Notes: generated by a model not told the origin, from the letters alone. 64,000 nt of DNA from Pacificibacter marinus (GCF_018860665.1 NZ_JAHKPK010000002.1:19825-83824), one strand, 5' to 3'; shown: positions 35,506 through 44,467, numbered from the stretch's first letter. A program made the numbers and translations.

Positions 35506-36957
35506 ATGAGCCGCATGAGAAAACTCGTCCTCGGATTTGATCAGGTTGGATCTGTCGGTTTTGGGCCTGCGCTTGTGGCGCTGAAACTCCAAAAAATCTT
35601 GGTAACTTTAGGCACTACGGGAACCATCGGTTTGGTTTTCTTTCTCAACGCAGATGTGCACTTTCTGCCGTCTGTTTTAAACGTGAACGAGACGCATGGA
35701 TTGACCGCTATGTGTCTGGTATTGCTGGCTCTTGCTGTGATGGGGCGTCGGGGTTTTCGCAAGCCGACGCATATGCGTGACATAGCTTTCGCGCTGATCG
35801 CCAGTCTTGCAGTCTTGCGCATTTACGAGGCGATCTTTTGGCACAGCTTGCTGTTTTCATCAGGAGTCGAAGCCCTGTTTGGATTGACCTCAGATCAACA
35901 TATTCCGATGGGGTTGAATACGGCAGTCAGCCTGTTTTTGCTGAGCACGGGTGCCTTTATGCGGCACCGCTTGCCATCACTCTCTATCGTGATGATTTTG
36001 TCAGGTCTGGTCTTTCCAAGCGTGTCTGCCTTGGGATTTTCATATCAGCACCAAGGTCTGTATGGGCAAATGTCCTTGGTGACGACTTTGTTGCTGTTGA
36101 CGCTCGGCGCGTCAGAGCTTTTGTTGTTCGTGCGTTCGCCATTGCTGAAACATTTTTTAACCACGTCATCTTGGGGACGTATGGCGCGGTTGCAATTGCT
36201 AATCGTTATCTGCGGGGCCTGGCTTATTGGTATTTTGGCTATTCGCTCTGATTTCGATGGCGCAGCTGAAGCTGTTGTTGGCGGTGTGATTTGGCTGTTC
36301 TTGGTGACAATGCTGATCACGGGGCCTTTGTTTGAGCGCGTTGACCGCGACCGGCGCGCATTGGAGCGTGAGTTGACGCGAAAGGCGAATATCGATCCGC
36401 TTACCGGTCTGTGGAACCGGCGCGCTGTACGTGAGATGCAGTTTTTGGGGACCTCCACTGACGATACGGGGCGCGTGCCTAAGGCGGATCACATTGGTGT
36501 CATTATGGCCGATGTCGATATGTTTAAGCGTATCAATGACGTCGCGGGGCATTGTGAAGGGGATAAGGTGCTGCGCAACATCGCGCGGGTGTTGCGCGAA
36601 CGCGTGCGTGGCCTTGATGTGGTTGCGCGTTGGGGGGGCGAAGAATTTTTGATCCTTTTGCCTGACTTGACCCATGAAAAAGCGATGGAGGTGGCCCAAG
36701 TGTTACGCGTCGCTGTAGCAAGTACCGTCACATGGTCGAACAATGGGCAGCCTGAGTCTGTGACATTGTCAATCGGCGTGACGGCTATGAATGAAAAAGC
36801 AGGCAAAACGTTGGAAATTGCTTTGAAAGATGCCGACCATGCGCTTTATGCGGCTAAATCTTGTGGCCGAAATCGTGTGGTTATGTACGAAGATACGCCG
36901 CACCGTGTCTCAAAAAATATGCCCAGAGGTTTGTTGTTAAATCACTCTGTTCATTGA
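35506..36957 (+). CDS. Membrane-bound diguanylate cyclase (GGDEF)
   Basis: Start taken at the ATG of 35506, preceded by AAAAGG; earlier in-frame ATGs (35419, 35446) lack a ribosome site. Residues about 25-285 contain roughly eight hydrophobic segments, an integral-membrane sensory region I do not recognise as a named MASE domain. The C-terminal GGDEF domain has DVDMFKRINDVAGHCEGD and an active GGEEF at 377-381. The product-inhibition site RxxD (RGLD, 368-371) lies exactly five residues before it. It should make cyclic di-GMP and be feedback-regulated. No EAL phosphodiesterase or PilZ gene is nearby. Confidence 0.88.
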   Translation: MSRMRKLVLGFDQVGSVGFGPALVALKLQKILVTLGTTGTIGLVFFLNADVHFLPSVLNVNETHGLTAMCLVLLALAVMGRRGFRKPTHMRDIAFALIASLAVLRIYEAIFWHSLLFSSGVEALFGLTSDQHIPMGLNTAVSLFLLSTGAFMRHRLPSLSIVMILSGLVFPSVSALGFSYQHQGLYGQMSLVTTLLLLTLGASELLLFVRSPLLKHFLTTSSWGRMARLQLLIVICGAWLIGILAIRSDFDGAAEAVVGGVIWLFLVTMLITGPLFERVDRDRRALERELTRKANIDPLTGLWNRRAVREMQFLGTSTDDTGRVPKADHIGVIMADVDMFKRINDVAGHCEGDKVLRNIARVLRERVRGLDVVARWGGEEFLILLPDLTHEKAMEVAQVLRVAVASTVTWSNNGQPESVTLSIGVTAMNEKAGKTLEIALKDADHALYAAKSCGRNRVVMYEDTPHRVSKNMPRGLLLNHSVH

Positions 36958-37024
36958 ATTATATGTCAAGATCATAACATTCATAGACCAAGCCACTTGT
37001 TTGGGTCGGCTTAAAGGCAATGAG

Positions 37025-38104
37025 TTAAGCCGGTGATTTGAAGTGTTTGGACAGTTTCAAGCCTTGTCCTTGGTAATTCGACGCCAAATCCGCACCATAC
37101 AACCGCTGTGGAATCTCATTCATCCGCTCATAGACCAAGCGACCAACGATTTGCCCATGTTCCAAAACAAAGGGCGCCTCATGGCAACGCACTTCCAAAA
37201 CGCCGCGTGATCCGGCACCACCTGCATTGGCATGACCAAAACCGGGATCAAAAAAGCCTGCGTAATGCACGCGGAACTCGCCAACCATCGCCAAATAAGG
37301 CGCCATTTCAGCCGCCATTTCGGGTGGGATATGAACTGCTTCACGGCTAACCAAAATATAAAACGCGCCGGGATCCAAAATGATCCGCCCGTCTTTGGTG
37401 TGGATCGGTTCCCAATAGTCAGCAGGATCATAATACCCGATGTTATCAAGATCGATCACGCCTGTGTGAGGTTTGGCGCGGTAACCAACGAGATCGCCCT
37501 CAAGAGGGCGCAGATCGACGGAAAATCCGAGACCTTGATCGATCATCGCTTCGCCGTCTACGAGTGGACTTTTCATGTGAAGATCGTGCAACTCCGGATC
37601 ACTCAGAACCGCTTGGCCTTCACGAAAGCGAATTTGATTGAGGCGCATTCCAGGGCGTACAAGAACTGAGAAAGATCTAGGGCAAATCTCAGCAAAAAGC
37701 GGCCCTGTGTAACCCAGTGCAATGCGATCAAATTCGACACCCTCGTCAGTGATTAGGCGGGTTAACAAATCAAGGCGTCCTGTGGAACTTTTCGCGTTTG
37801 CAACGGCTTGCACGGTCTCAGGCAGATCTAAGCTTTCCATCAAAGGCACAACGTAGACACAGCCTTTTTCCAGCACGGCACCATTGGTCAAGTCGATTTG
37901 ATGCATCTCGAATTCGGTCAGGCGATCAGCAACAGAATTGCCCGCGCCGGCCAAAAACGAGGCCCGCACGCGCCAAGCGCGATTGCCAAGACGCAGGTCC
38001 AACGAGGCAGGTTGAATCTGTTCCGCAATGATAGTGGGCGCGGCAGAGATCGCCCCGTTTTCGATCATGTTCTGAATTGCTTGATCCGCGAGTACGCCCA
38101 TCAT
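37025..38104 (-). CDS. dcd: dCTP deaminase, long alphaproteobacterial form
   Basis: A 359-residue protein, about twice the length of E. coli Dcd, with two dUTPase-like halves. The first has EQIQPASLDLRLGNRAWRVRA and VANAKSSTGRLDLLTRL. The second has VGEFRVHYAGFFDPGFG and HGQIVGRLVYERM. Known long Dcd proteins of this group deaminate dCTP to dUTP for thymidylate synthesis. The start could be Met1 (38104) or Met2 (38101), both after GGGGAT. Convergent with the diguanylate cyclase gene; only a weak stem lies between them. Confidence 0.88.
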   Translation of the reverse strand: MMGVLADQAIQNMIENGAISAAPTIIAEQIQPASLDLRLGNRAWRVRASFLAGAGNSVADRLTEFEMHQIDLTNGAVLEKGCVYVVPLMESLDLPETVQAVANAKSSTGRLDLLTRLITDEGVEFDRIALGYTGPLFAEICPRSFSVLVRPGMRLNQIRFREGQAVLSDPELHDLHMKSPLVDGEAMIDQGLGFSVDLRPLEGDLVGYRAKPHTGVIDLDNIGYYDPADYWEPIHTKDGRIILDPGAFYILVSREAVHIPPEMAAEMAPYLAMVGEFRVHYAGFFDPGFGHANAGGAGSRGVLEVRCHEAPFVLEHGQIVGRLVYERMNEIPQRLYGADLASNYQGQGLKLSKHFKSPA

Positions 38105-38150
38105 TTATCCCCAATCTGTGCCGTCTTTAATGTCATCGTGCTTTAACGCA

Positions 38151-38186
38151 AAAATGCCCGCAGCGATAGACGCAAGCGGGCATTTT
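38151..38186 (-). terminator. Terminator after tRNA-Pro
   Basis: AAAATGCCCGC (38151-38161) pairs perfectly with GCGGGCATTTT (38176-38186) around a 14-base loop. On the minus strand it lies 12 bases beyond the tRNA 3' end and ends in Ts. It also separates the tRNA from dcd. Confidence 0.85.
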
Positions 38187-38198
38187 GGCGGGGTTAAA

Positions 38199-38275
38199 TG
38201 GTCGGGCTAGCAGGACTCGAACCTGCGACCTTCCGTCCCCCAGACGGACGCGCTACCAGGCTGCGCTATAGCCCG
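38199..38275 (-). tRNA. tRNA-Pro (GGG anticodon)
   Basis: Minus-strand cloverleaf of 77 bases including an encoded CCA. Acceptor stem CGGGCTA pairs with TAGCCCG; discriminator A is followed by CCA. The D-arm is GCGC-loop-GCGC. The anticodon arm TCCGT-CTGGGGG-ACGGA gives anticodon GGG. The T-arm is GCAGG-TTCGAGT-CCTGC. It reads CCC and possibly CCU proline codons. It lies downstream of the merR gene with its own terminator. Confidence 0.97.
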
Positions 38276-38364
38276 AACTGTCGCCTTTCTAAGGATTTTG
38301 TCAGGCGGGGCAAGCGTGAAATGATTATTTACATGCCGCGCTTGTTGAATTTTTCCGCAAAGGT

Positions 38365-39669
38365 CTATCCGGCTTGCGAAAGTTTGATTTTGAGCGCCAT
38401 CGCGCGGTCAAAAATAGCTTGAACATGCTTTGTATCGGCCTGTCTCAGTGCGTCTTTGTTGAGACGCCCAAGTACGCCATCCGCCACGTCAAGTCCCAAG
38501 GCGTCATCCTCTAAATCGTCAGGAACCATTTCCATCGCAACAGATTGGATGTGGTCTTGCGGCGCATCTGTATCACTCAAGGACGTGTCTGTATCCGTGA
38601 TCACCGCGTCACTGCTGGTAGGCTCAGCAGGTTCAATAGGCGCGACATCTTCGAAATTTTGAACAATCGTTTCTGCGGGATTTATCTCAAGATCAGTGGC
38701 CGCTGGGGCATCGGCAAAAGTGTCTGATGACAGATCATTTTCATCGGCATCACGGGCCGTATTTGCATAATCATTGGGTAATTCCGGCGGTTGTGCGGGC
38801 AGGGCCTCTCCCTCAGGGGCCGAATCGATCATCGGTTCGGGCACAATCTCGTCATCTTCGAACGGGCTTTCGACCTGTGCGCTGTGATCTTGCGCAGGTT
38901 CTAGGTTATCCTCATCCACCTCAGATTGGACGACTGGGTTGGCAGCTTTTTCATCAGCACCGTCTTCACCATCATTCGTGTCTGGGGCTGTGTCAGGGTT
39001 TGACAAGGCCTCTTGCAATGCCGTTTCGAAGGCTGCGTCGTCGACAAGCGGGGCCGGAGTTGGCGTTTCAACCGCATCAGGCTCTGCGTCAAATCCGAAA
39101 TCAAAGGTGACCTGTGCAGGGGCAGCAGTGGGCACATCTTGCGCGGTCTCATCGTCAAGCGCGGGGCGTTCTGTTTCCTTCGGTGCAGCTTCAACAGGGG
39201 CTTCAACCGGTGCGGCAGGAGAGGACGCATTGGGGGCCGACTGCGCAGGAACATTCGGTCTGGAAAAAGGAATAATTCTTTCTTCTGGCGTCTCTGGCAC
39301 CTGATCAAATGCGCCGGTTGGCACGTTTTCGGCCATTGGAGCTGCGGGCACAGGGCCTACAGATTCGCTCAGCGGCGTAACAGGATCAACACCATCGATT
39401 TGAGGAGACATCGACGCAACATAACGCACACCATGTTCGCGCAGCAGCTTTTGAACGCCGCGAATGGTCATACCATCGTCATGAAGAAGCTTTTTAATGC
39501 CACCGAGAAGAACCATGTCAGATGGGCGGTAATACCGACGTCCACCTGCGCGCTTGACGGGTTTGACTTGTGAAAAGCGGCTTTCCCAAAAACGCAAAAC
39601 ATGCGCGGGTGTACCGAGCCAATCGGCAACTTCGCTGATCGTACGAAAAGCGTCGGGCGATTTATTCAT
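38365..39669 (-). CDS. MerR-family transcriptional regulator with long acidic tail
   Basis: A 434-residue protein. Residues about 8-80 form a MerR-type winged helix ([20 protein letters not shown] ... [20 protein letters not shown]). The rest is a low-complexity Asp/Glu/Pro/Ala/Thr-rich region of about 310 residues, followed by a more ordered C-terminus ([20 protein letters not shown] ... LKIKLSQAG). Typical MerR proteins are 120-300 residues, so the tail is exceptional, although alphaproteobacterial orthologues next to ihfA also tend to be long. Metal- or drug-binding cysteines are absent. It follows ihfA by 14 bases and is probably co-transcribed. Target unknown. Confidence 0.82.
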   Translation of the reverse strand: MNKSPDAFRTISEVADWLGTPAHVLRFWESRFSQVKPVKRAGGRRYYRPSDMVLLGGIKKLLHDDGMTIRGVQKLLREHGVRYVASMSPQIDGVDPVTPLSESVGPVPAAPMAENVPTGAFDQVPETPEERIIPFSRPNVPAQSAPNASSPAAPVEAPVEAAPKETERPALDDETAQDVPTAAPAQVTFDFGFDAEPDAVETPTPAPLVDDAAFETALQEALSNPDTAPDTNDGEDGADEKAANPVVQSEVDEDNLEPAQDHSAQVESPFEDDEIVPEPMIDSAPEGEALPAQPPELPNDYANTARDADENDLSSDTFADAPAATDLEINPAETIVQNFEDVAPIEPAEPTSSDAVITDTDTSLSDTDAPQDHIQSVAMEMVPDDLEDDALGLDVADGVLGRLNKDALRQADTKHVQAIFDRAMALKIKLSQAG

Positions 39670-39683
39670 TTAACAACAGTGCC

Positions 39684-39983
39684 TTAGCTTTTGTTGCCGT
39701 CTGCGACACGGTCTTTCATGAGATGGGATGGGCGAAAGGTCATCACGCGACGCGCTGGAATGGGCGCTTCATCACCGGTTTTTGGATTGCGGCCAACGCG
39801 GGCAGATTTGGACCGGACCGAAAAGGTGCCAAAGGATGAAATTTTGACTGTTTCGCCTTTTACGAGGGCGTCTGACATATGCTGCAATACGCTTTCAACA
39901 AGCTGTGCAGATTCATTGCGGCTGAGGCCCACTTCGCGAAAAACGGATTCGCTTAGGTCCATACGTGTCAAAGTCTTGCTCAT
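39684..39983 (-). CDS. ihfA: Integration host factor subunit alpha
   Basis: A 99-residue DNA-bending protein of the HU/IHF family. The start at 39983 gives [15 protein letters not shown], the usual N-terminus; a longer reading adds 26 residues from the upstream spacer. The DNA-intercalating arm region [20 protein letters not shown] is present. With IhfB it bends DNA for transcription, recombination and replication. It lies between fabH and the merR gene, a conserved order. Confidence 0.95.
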   Translation of the reverse strand: MSKTLTRMDLSESVFREVGLSRNESAQLVESVLQHMSDALVKGETVKISSFGTFSVRSKSARVGRNPKTGDEAPIPARRVMTFRPSHLMKDRVADGNKS

Positions 39984-40101
39984 AATTGTCCCCCAAGGTT
40001 GATTTGAAATAACAGTGGCAGGTCGCAAAGCATCCGTCAATATCAATGACTTGGGCAGCACCGTTCAGGTGCAAAATAGCGCATTGCGTGATGGGCGGTT
40101 C

Positions 40102-41076
40102 TCACCAGCGTAGAACGACAGCGCCCCAAGCAAGTCCGCCACCGATGGCTTCTGCGACGCAGATGTCACCTTGCTTGATTTGACCGCGCGCTTTTCCGAC
40201 TGACATAGCCAAAGGAATGGACGCCGCAGAGGTATTGCCATGGTCTTGGACTGTGACAACGATTTTATCCATGGACAGGCCCAGCTTTTTGGCGGTGCCT
40301 TCGATGATGCGAATATTGGCTTGGTGCGGCACAACCCAATCGATGTCGGCGGCTGTGATACCGGCTTTATCCATCGCCGTTTCAGCGGTAGAGGCGAGTT
40401 TCGAGACCGCTTGGCGGAATAAAGCATTGCCTTGCATCCGCAATTTACCTGACTCGCCCGTGGTGGACACGCCGCCATCGACGTAAAGCATGTCGCGATA
40501 ATTGCCGTCAGAATTCAAATCGACAGAGAGAATGCCACGATCCTCGGAGGTGCCAGTGCCCTCTTGCGCCTCAAGCACCAGCGCGCCAGCACCATCGCCG
40601 AACAAGACGCAGGTGGACCGATCTGTCCAATCCATGATGCGGCTAAAGGTTTCCGCCCCGATCACTAAAATGCGTTTGGCTTGACCTGATACGATTTGCG
40701 CGTTGGCGTTGGACAGGGCGTAGACGAACCCAGCGCAAACAGCCTGCACATCAAAGGCAAAGCCTTTGGTCATGCCCAACTCTTTTTGGATCATAGTGCC
40801 CACAGACGGAAAGGTGAGGTCCGGGGTCGAAGTGGCGACGATGATCGTATCGATGTCATCCGCCCCTAAACCTGCATCTTTGAGGGCTGCGCGGGCCGCA
40901 TGGGCGCCCAATTGTGACGTGGTTTCGCCCTCGGCGGCAAAGTGACGACGCTCGATGCCTGATCGGGTGCGAATCCATTCATCTGAGGTGTCTAGGGTTG
41001 CCTCAAATTCAGAATTTGGCACCACACGCTCGGGAAGATAATGGCCTACACCTTTGATAACTGCCCGAACGGTCAT
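40102..41076 (-). CDS. fabH: Beta-ketoacyl-ACP synthase III
   Basis: A 324-residue thiolase-fold enzyme. Catalytic Cys114 is in QAVCAGFVYA, His251 in VPHQANIRI and Asn281 in DHGNTSAASIP, the full FabH triad. DEWIRTRSGIERRH near residues 32-45 is also diagnostic. It starts fatty-acid synthesis by condensing acetyl-CoA with malonyl-ACP. It is 25 bases downstream of plsX, coupling the start of fatty-acid and phospholipid synthesis. Confidence 0.97.
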   Translation of the reverse strand: MTVRAVIKGVGHYLPERVVPNSEFEATLDTSDEWIRTRSGIERRHFAAEGETTSQLGAHAARAALKDAGLGADDIDTIIVATSTPDLTFPSVGTMIQKELGMTKGFAFDVQAVCAGFVYALSNANAQIVSGQAKRILVIGAETFSRIMDWTDRSTCVLFGDGAGALVLEAQEGTGTSEDRGILSVDLNSDGNYRDMLYVDGGVSTTGESGKLRMQGNALFRQAVSKLASTAETAMDKAGITAADIDWVVPHQANIRIIEGTAKKLGLSMDKIVVTVQDHGNTSAASIPLAMSVGKARGQIKQGDICVAEAIGGGLAWGAVVLRW

Positions 41077-41101
41077 AGCGTCTGCTCACATTTGTTATTT
41101 G

Positions 41102-42226
41102 TTATTGGTCAGTTTGCGCTGCGGCTGCGGCGGATGCAACCCGCGCTGCCAAACGGTCAGAAAAGCCAGAGGCTGCCAATTCATAAGCCAGTTTAATCGC
41201 GGCTGAGACGCCCGTGGCATCTGCAGATCCATGAGATTTCACGACAGTTCCGCGCAGTCCTAAGAAAACGCCACCGTTCACACGACGCGGGTCGATTCGT
41301 TTTTGCAGACGACGTAGAGAGGTCAAAGCGAGCAGGGCGGCAATACGCGACAAGGGCGTTGCCTTGAACGCTTCTTTGAGGAAATCGCCGACAAGTTTCG
41401 CGGTGCCTTCGCCGGTTTTCAAAGCGATATTGCCAGTGAATCCATCGGTGACAATGACGTCAACGCGGTCGCCCGGAATATCGCCACCTTCAACGAAGCC
41501 CTCGTATTGGAACCCGCCAATGCCTGCCGCTTTCAAGATCAACTCTTGCGCGTCTTTAATTTCTGCGCGGCCTTTGTGGTCTTCTGTGCCGACGTTCAGC
41601 AGGCCGATCCGTGGGTTTTCCAACCCAAGACCGTTGCGTGCATAAGAGGCGCCCATCATCGCGTATTGTAACAGATCGCGCGCATCAGCGCGGATGTCTG
41701 CGCCGACATCCAGCATCACGTTGAACCCTTGTGGGTTGCGTGACGGCCAAAGACAGGCAATCGCAGGTCGGTTGACGCCCTCGATCTTGCGCAGACGGAT
41801 CATTGATGTCGCCATCAATGCGCCTGTGTTGCCACAAGAGACGATAGCCTGTGCTTCGCCATTTTTGACGGCATCAATGGCCGAACGCATAGATGTATCG
41901 GCGCGGCGCATGGCTTGCGATGGTTTTTCATCCATAGAAACAACACCTTGCGCGTCACGTATTTCGACGCGACCCTCCAAGCGTTTGTGTTTTTTGACGA
42001 GCTTTCTCAGCACCGCCGCGTCACCATGAATGATGAAGTTCACGCTGTCATTTTTAGATGCAGAACGCGAAATACCGGCAACAATGGCTGCCGGTCCACG
42101 ATCTCCGCCCATGGCGTCGATAGATAAAGTGACCTGAGTGCCAGCTAGAGCGCCCAGACGCCCCATGACCTTATCCGCATCTTCGGGCGTTGCCGAAGGG
42201 GCCTCGGTGGGGTTCTGTGCACTCAT
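41102..42226 (-). CDS. plsX: Phosphate acyltransferase PlsX
   Basis: A 374-residue protein with the PlsX signature SIDAMGGDRGP at about 35-45, then SCGNTGALMA, NVGTEDHKG and TGEGTAKLVG. It converts acyl-ACP to acyl-phosphate for glycerol-3-phosphate acylation. The first 30 residues are extra compared with many PlsX proteins; Met21 (MGRLGALAGTQ) could be an alternative start. Between rpmF and fabH in the conserved order. Confidence 0.95.
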   Translation of the reverse strand: MSAQNPTEAPSATPEDADKVMGRLGALAGTQVTLSIDAMGGDRGPAAIVAGISRSASKNDSVNFIIHGDAAVLRKLVKKHKRLEGRVEIRDAQGVVSMDEKPSQAMRRADTSMRSAIDAVKNGEAQAIVSCGNTGALMATSMIRLRKIEGVNRPAIACLWPSRNPQGFNVMLDVGADIRADARDLLQYAMMGASYARNGLGLENPRIGLLNVGTEDHKGRAEIKDAQELILKAAGIGGFQYEGFVEGGDIPGDRVDVIVTDGFTGNIALKTGEGTAKLVGDFLKEAFKATPLSRIAALLALTSLRRLQKRIDPRRVNGGVFLGLRGTVVKSHGSADATGVSAAIKLAYELAASGFSDRLAARVASAAAAAQTDQ

Positions 42227-42248
42227 GCTGATACTCTATTGGTCGCGC

Positions 42249-42455
42249 TTATGCTGCGTCTTCATCGTAATCGATGTCGTCTGCTTGCGCGACAACTTCA
42301 CGATCAGCGTAGTGACCACATGCGCCACAAACGTGGTGTGGGCGTTTCAGCTCGCCACAGTTTGGGCATTCTGCAGGGTTGCCAGCAACCAATGCATCGT
42401 GTGAACGACGTTGGCCGCCGCGTGAACGTGTAATCTTACTCTTTGGGACTGCCAT
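42249..42455 (-). CDS. rpmF: 50S ribosomal protein L32
   Basis: A 68-residue protein starting [20 protein letters not shown]. Zinc-ribbon cysteines are at 30, 33, 43 and 46 (CPNCGELK and CGACG). The C-terminal acidic tail ([11 protein letters not shown]) is typical of alphaproteobacterial L32. Start at 42455 rather than two codons earlier, to match the universal N-terminus. Confidence 0.97.
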   Translation of the reverse strand: MAVPKSKITRSRGGQRRSHDALVAGNPAECPNCGELKRPHHVCGACGHYADREVVAQADDIDYDEDAA

Positions 42456-42476
42456 TGGCACAACCTCGAATTTATG

Positions 42477-42510
42477 GGGGCAAGCGCCCCGAACTGTGGG
42501 GCGTCGCCCC
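42477..42510 (-). promoter_or_regulatory. GC-rich competing hairpins in the rpmF leader
   Basis: Three mutually related stems can form just upstream of rpmF: 42477-42481 with 42486-42490, 42498-42502 with 42506-42510, and a central one, CGCCCC (42485-42490) with GGGGCG (42498-42503), that excludes both others. No T-run follows toward rpmF, so this is not a simple terminator. A leader-RNA switch or an RNA stabiliser between DUF177 and rpmF is possible. Confidence 0.35.
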
Positions 42511-42644
42511 TGAATTTATCGGCAATTCGGCATCATTTTGCGTGACGCAAAAAGGTCGAACCCCAACATGCAATTGAGGCCGGGAACATACTGAGAAATG
42601 CGTATGTTGCAAGGCCTTTGTTTGCAGCGAATTGATGGCCCGTC

Positions 42645-43229
42645 TTAGTCGCCTTTTTCCAGCTTGTCACGTAGGCTTTTCAATGAAGCGAAAGGTTTTG
42701 TGTCCTCATCTGTCATTGCATCACTGCCTTCTTGTGTAAATTGGGTCTCTGACAGCTCTGCATCCGGTGCGCGAGGGTAATCAGGCAAAGCCAAGGCCAA
42801 AGCTTCAGAGGCGACATCTCGCAATGTGAGCGATGCGGGAATCGGCTCGACGGTGTCATCTTCGGGCACTTCGATCTCAGATTCGTTTTCTGCCGTGGCC
42901 AAGGCAGGATCATTAAAGTCGGCGGTATAAAGCCGCTCTACAAAAACATCGATGCGCGTGGTCACAGGTTCGAGTGTGGCAACGCAGGCCTGCGATGCGG
43001 TCGCACCGAGTTTGGCTTTGAGGTGCCAATCGCGTTTGGACGCAGGGATGAAACTGCCTTCAAATCGCAGTTTTTTAAGACCAAGCAGACCAAGGTCTTC
43101 GCGCAAGGCCTTTAATTGCGCCGCGTCTGGCACCAAGGTGAAGCTGTGCTCACGTGTGTTGGACAGATCGGAGAGGCGAATAGACGCGCCCCAAGTGTTT
43201 AGGCTGATTTTCGTACCATCTTTAGACAT
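42645..43229 (-). CDS. DUF177 (YceD) family protein
   Basis: A 194-residue protein. The start at 43229 gives MSKDGTKISLNTWG; a longer reading extends through the divergent bamE promoter region. The family pattern is visible as AKLGATASQACVATLEPVTTRIDVF, an acidic centre, and LRDVASEALALALPDYPRAPDAE, ending FASLKSLRDKLEKGD. YceD proteins act in 23S rRNA/50S biogenesis and are habitually encoded before rpmF, as here (189-base gap). The C-terminal cysteines found in many bacterial YceD proteins are absent. Confidence 0.88.
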   Translation of the reverse strand: MSKDGTKISLNTWGASIRLSDLSNTREHSFTLVPDAAQLKALREDLGLLGLKKLRFEGSFIPASKRDWHLKAKLGATASQACVATLEPVTTRIDVFVERLYTADFNDPALATAENESEIEVPEDDTVEPIPASLTLRDVASEALALALPDYPRAPDAELSETQFTQEGSDAMTDEDTKPFASLKSLRDKLEKGD

Positions 43230-43308
43230 GGATGCGTTCTCCTTGATCGTCGCGCGGTGGTCGTATAAGCCGATTAAAAGGCAAGACGGCACAACGCAAG
43301 AGGGGCTT

Positions 43309-43794
43309 ATGCTCAAAATGACCAAGATCGACCGGACGACATCATGGATTGGCCGCATGGCAAGGGGCGCTTTGATGCTGGTGGGGGTTTGCGCATTGAG
43401 TGCCTGTGTCGCGCAATTTCGCCACCATGGCTATATACCATCTGATGATACATTGGCCGAAATCGTTGTGGGACGCGACACAAAAGAGACCGTGCGCGAA
43501 GTGGTTGGTACGCCGCAAGCCGAGGGCTTATTGGAGGATTCGGGGTGGTACTACGTGCGCTCCGAGTTTCAGCATCTCGGCGCGTTTGAGCCAAAAGAAA
43601 TCGATCGCCAAGTTTTGGCCATCTCGTTCAATGACCGCGGCGTTGTGACAAATGTGGAACGTTTTGGCTTGGAAAATGGACGCGTGATTGCTTTGTCGCG
43701 TCGCGTGACGACCTCGAATGTGCAGGGCACAACGTTCTTGAGTCAGCTGTTCAGCAATTTGGGTCGTGTGACCGCAGATCAACTGATTCAATAA
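43309..43794 (+). CDS. bamE: Outer-membrane assembly lipoprotein BamE
   Basis: A 161-residue SmpA/OmlA protein. The ATG at 43309 follows AGAGGGG and begins a lipoprotein signal with lipobox LSAC (Cys33). The core has HGYIPSDDTLAEIVVGRDTK, a Gly-Thr-Pro after VREVVGTPQ, WYYVRSEFQ and a segment resembling the BamE beta-sheet. It is a periplasmic-side subunit of the BAM complex. Divergent from DUF177 with only 79 bases between, so the promoters overlap. A terminator shared with msrB follows. Confidence 0.92.
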   Translation: MLKMTKIDRTTSWIGRMARGALMLVGVCALSACVAQFRHHGYIPSDDTLAEIVVGRDTKETVREVVGTPQAEGLLEDSGWYYVRSEFQHLGAFEPKEIDRQVLAISFNDRGVVTNVERFGLENGRVIALSRRVTTSNVQGTTFLSQLFSNLGRVTADQLIQ

Positions 43795-43815
43795 TAGGTT
43801 TCAGCGTTTTGATAT

Positions 43816-43848
43816 AAAAGCGGCGGCCCGAATAGGCCGCCGTTTTTT
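43816..43848. terminator. Bidirectional terminator between bamE and msrB
   Basis: CGGCGGCC (43821-43828) pairs with GGCCGCCG (43835-43842), extended by AAAA/TTTT with a G-T pair, followed by a T-run on the plus strand. The minus strand is also T-rich, serving the convergent msrB gene. Confidence 0.88.
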
Positions 43849-43871
43849 CGTTTTAGCAGTGATGTTGCCGT

Positions 43872-44291
43872 TCAATCATCTTGGCTTGCGTTGCCACTGG
43901 GTTCAAAGAGCAACGCCACGCCATTGATACAGTAGCGCCGTCCCGTAGGTTTTGGGCCATCTGGAAACACATGACCCAAATGCGCACCGCAATCGTCGCA
44001 ATGCACCTCTGTGCGGATCATCCCGTGGCTGGTGTCATGCGTTTCGCCCACAGGCGCGTCGTCTTTTGCCGCATAAAAGGCAGGCCAGCCGCAGTGGCTT
44101 TCATATTTGGTGTCTTGGGTGAAAAGTTCAGCGCCACAACATACACAATGAAATGTGCCAGGTTCTTTTGGAAATCCGGGGTGCGAGTAGGGGCGCTCTG
44201 TGCCCTGTTCGCGGGTGACACGATAGGCGTCGGGGTCCAAAACCTGTTTCCATTCGGCGTCAGATTTGTTGACCTTTGGTGTGTCGGGCAT
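43872..44291 (-). CDS. msrB: Peptide-methionine (R)-S-oxide reductase
   Basis: A 139-residue MsrB. Zinc ligands are Cys49/Cys52 (CVCC) and Cys98/Cys101 (CDDC). The catalytic Cys121 is in RYCINGVAL. SHPGFPKEPGTFHC and SHCGWPAFY are family blocks. The start at 44291 has AGGAGGCCTC upstream; a longer reading lacks one. It repairs methionine-R-sulfoxide in the cytoplasm. The MsrA partner is not adjacent. Confidence 0.95.
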   Translation of the reverse strand: MPDTPKVNKSDAEWKQVLDPDAYRVTREQGTERPYSHPGFPKEPGTFHCVCCGAELFTQDTKYESHCGWPAFYAAKDDAPVGETHDTSHGMIRTEVHCDDCGAHLGHVFPDGPKPTGRRYCINGVALLFEPSGNASQDD

Positions 44292-44467
44292 GAGGCCTCC
44301 TAAAATTAAGTATGTGCGTTGTGTGAAATGTAGTATTTTTTGCCGAAACAACCAGCGCATAGAGATCTCACGCGGCGTCAAACTTTTGTCATACCTTGTA
44401 GGCTACTCTTAAGACACCCATAGTTAAATCATGCCGCGACTTGCGGATCATACAAAAAGGCCGACCC

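Noticed and set aside
36985-37013. Possible terminator between the diguanylate cyclase and dcd
   Set aside because: Only a 5-base AAGCC/GGCTT stem with a 13-base loop and no T-run; too weak to call.
38151-38290. tRNA-Pro region examined as a possible integration (att) site
   Set aside because: No integrase and no partial repeat of the tRNA 3' end were seen within the window.
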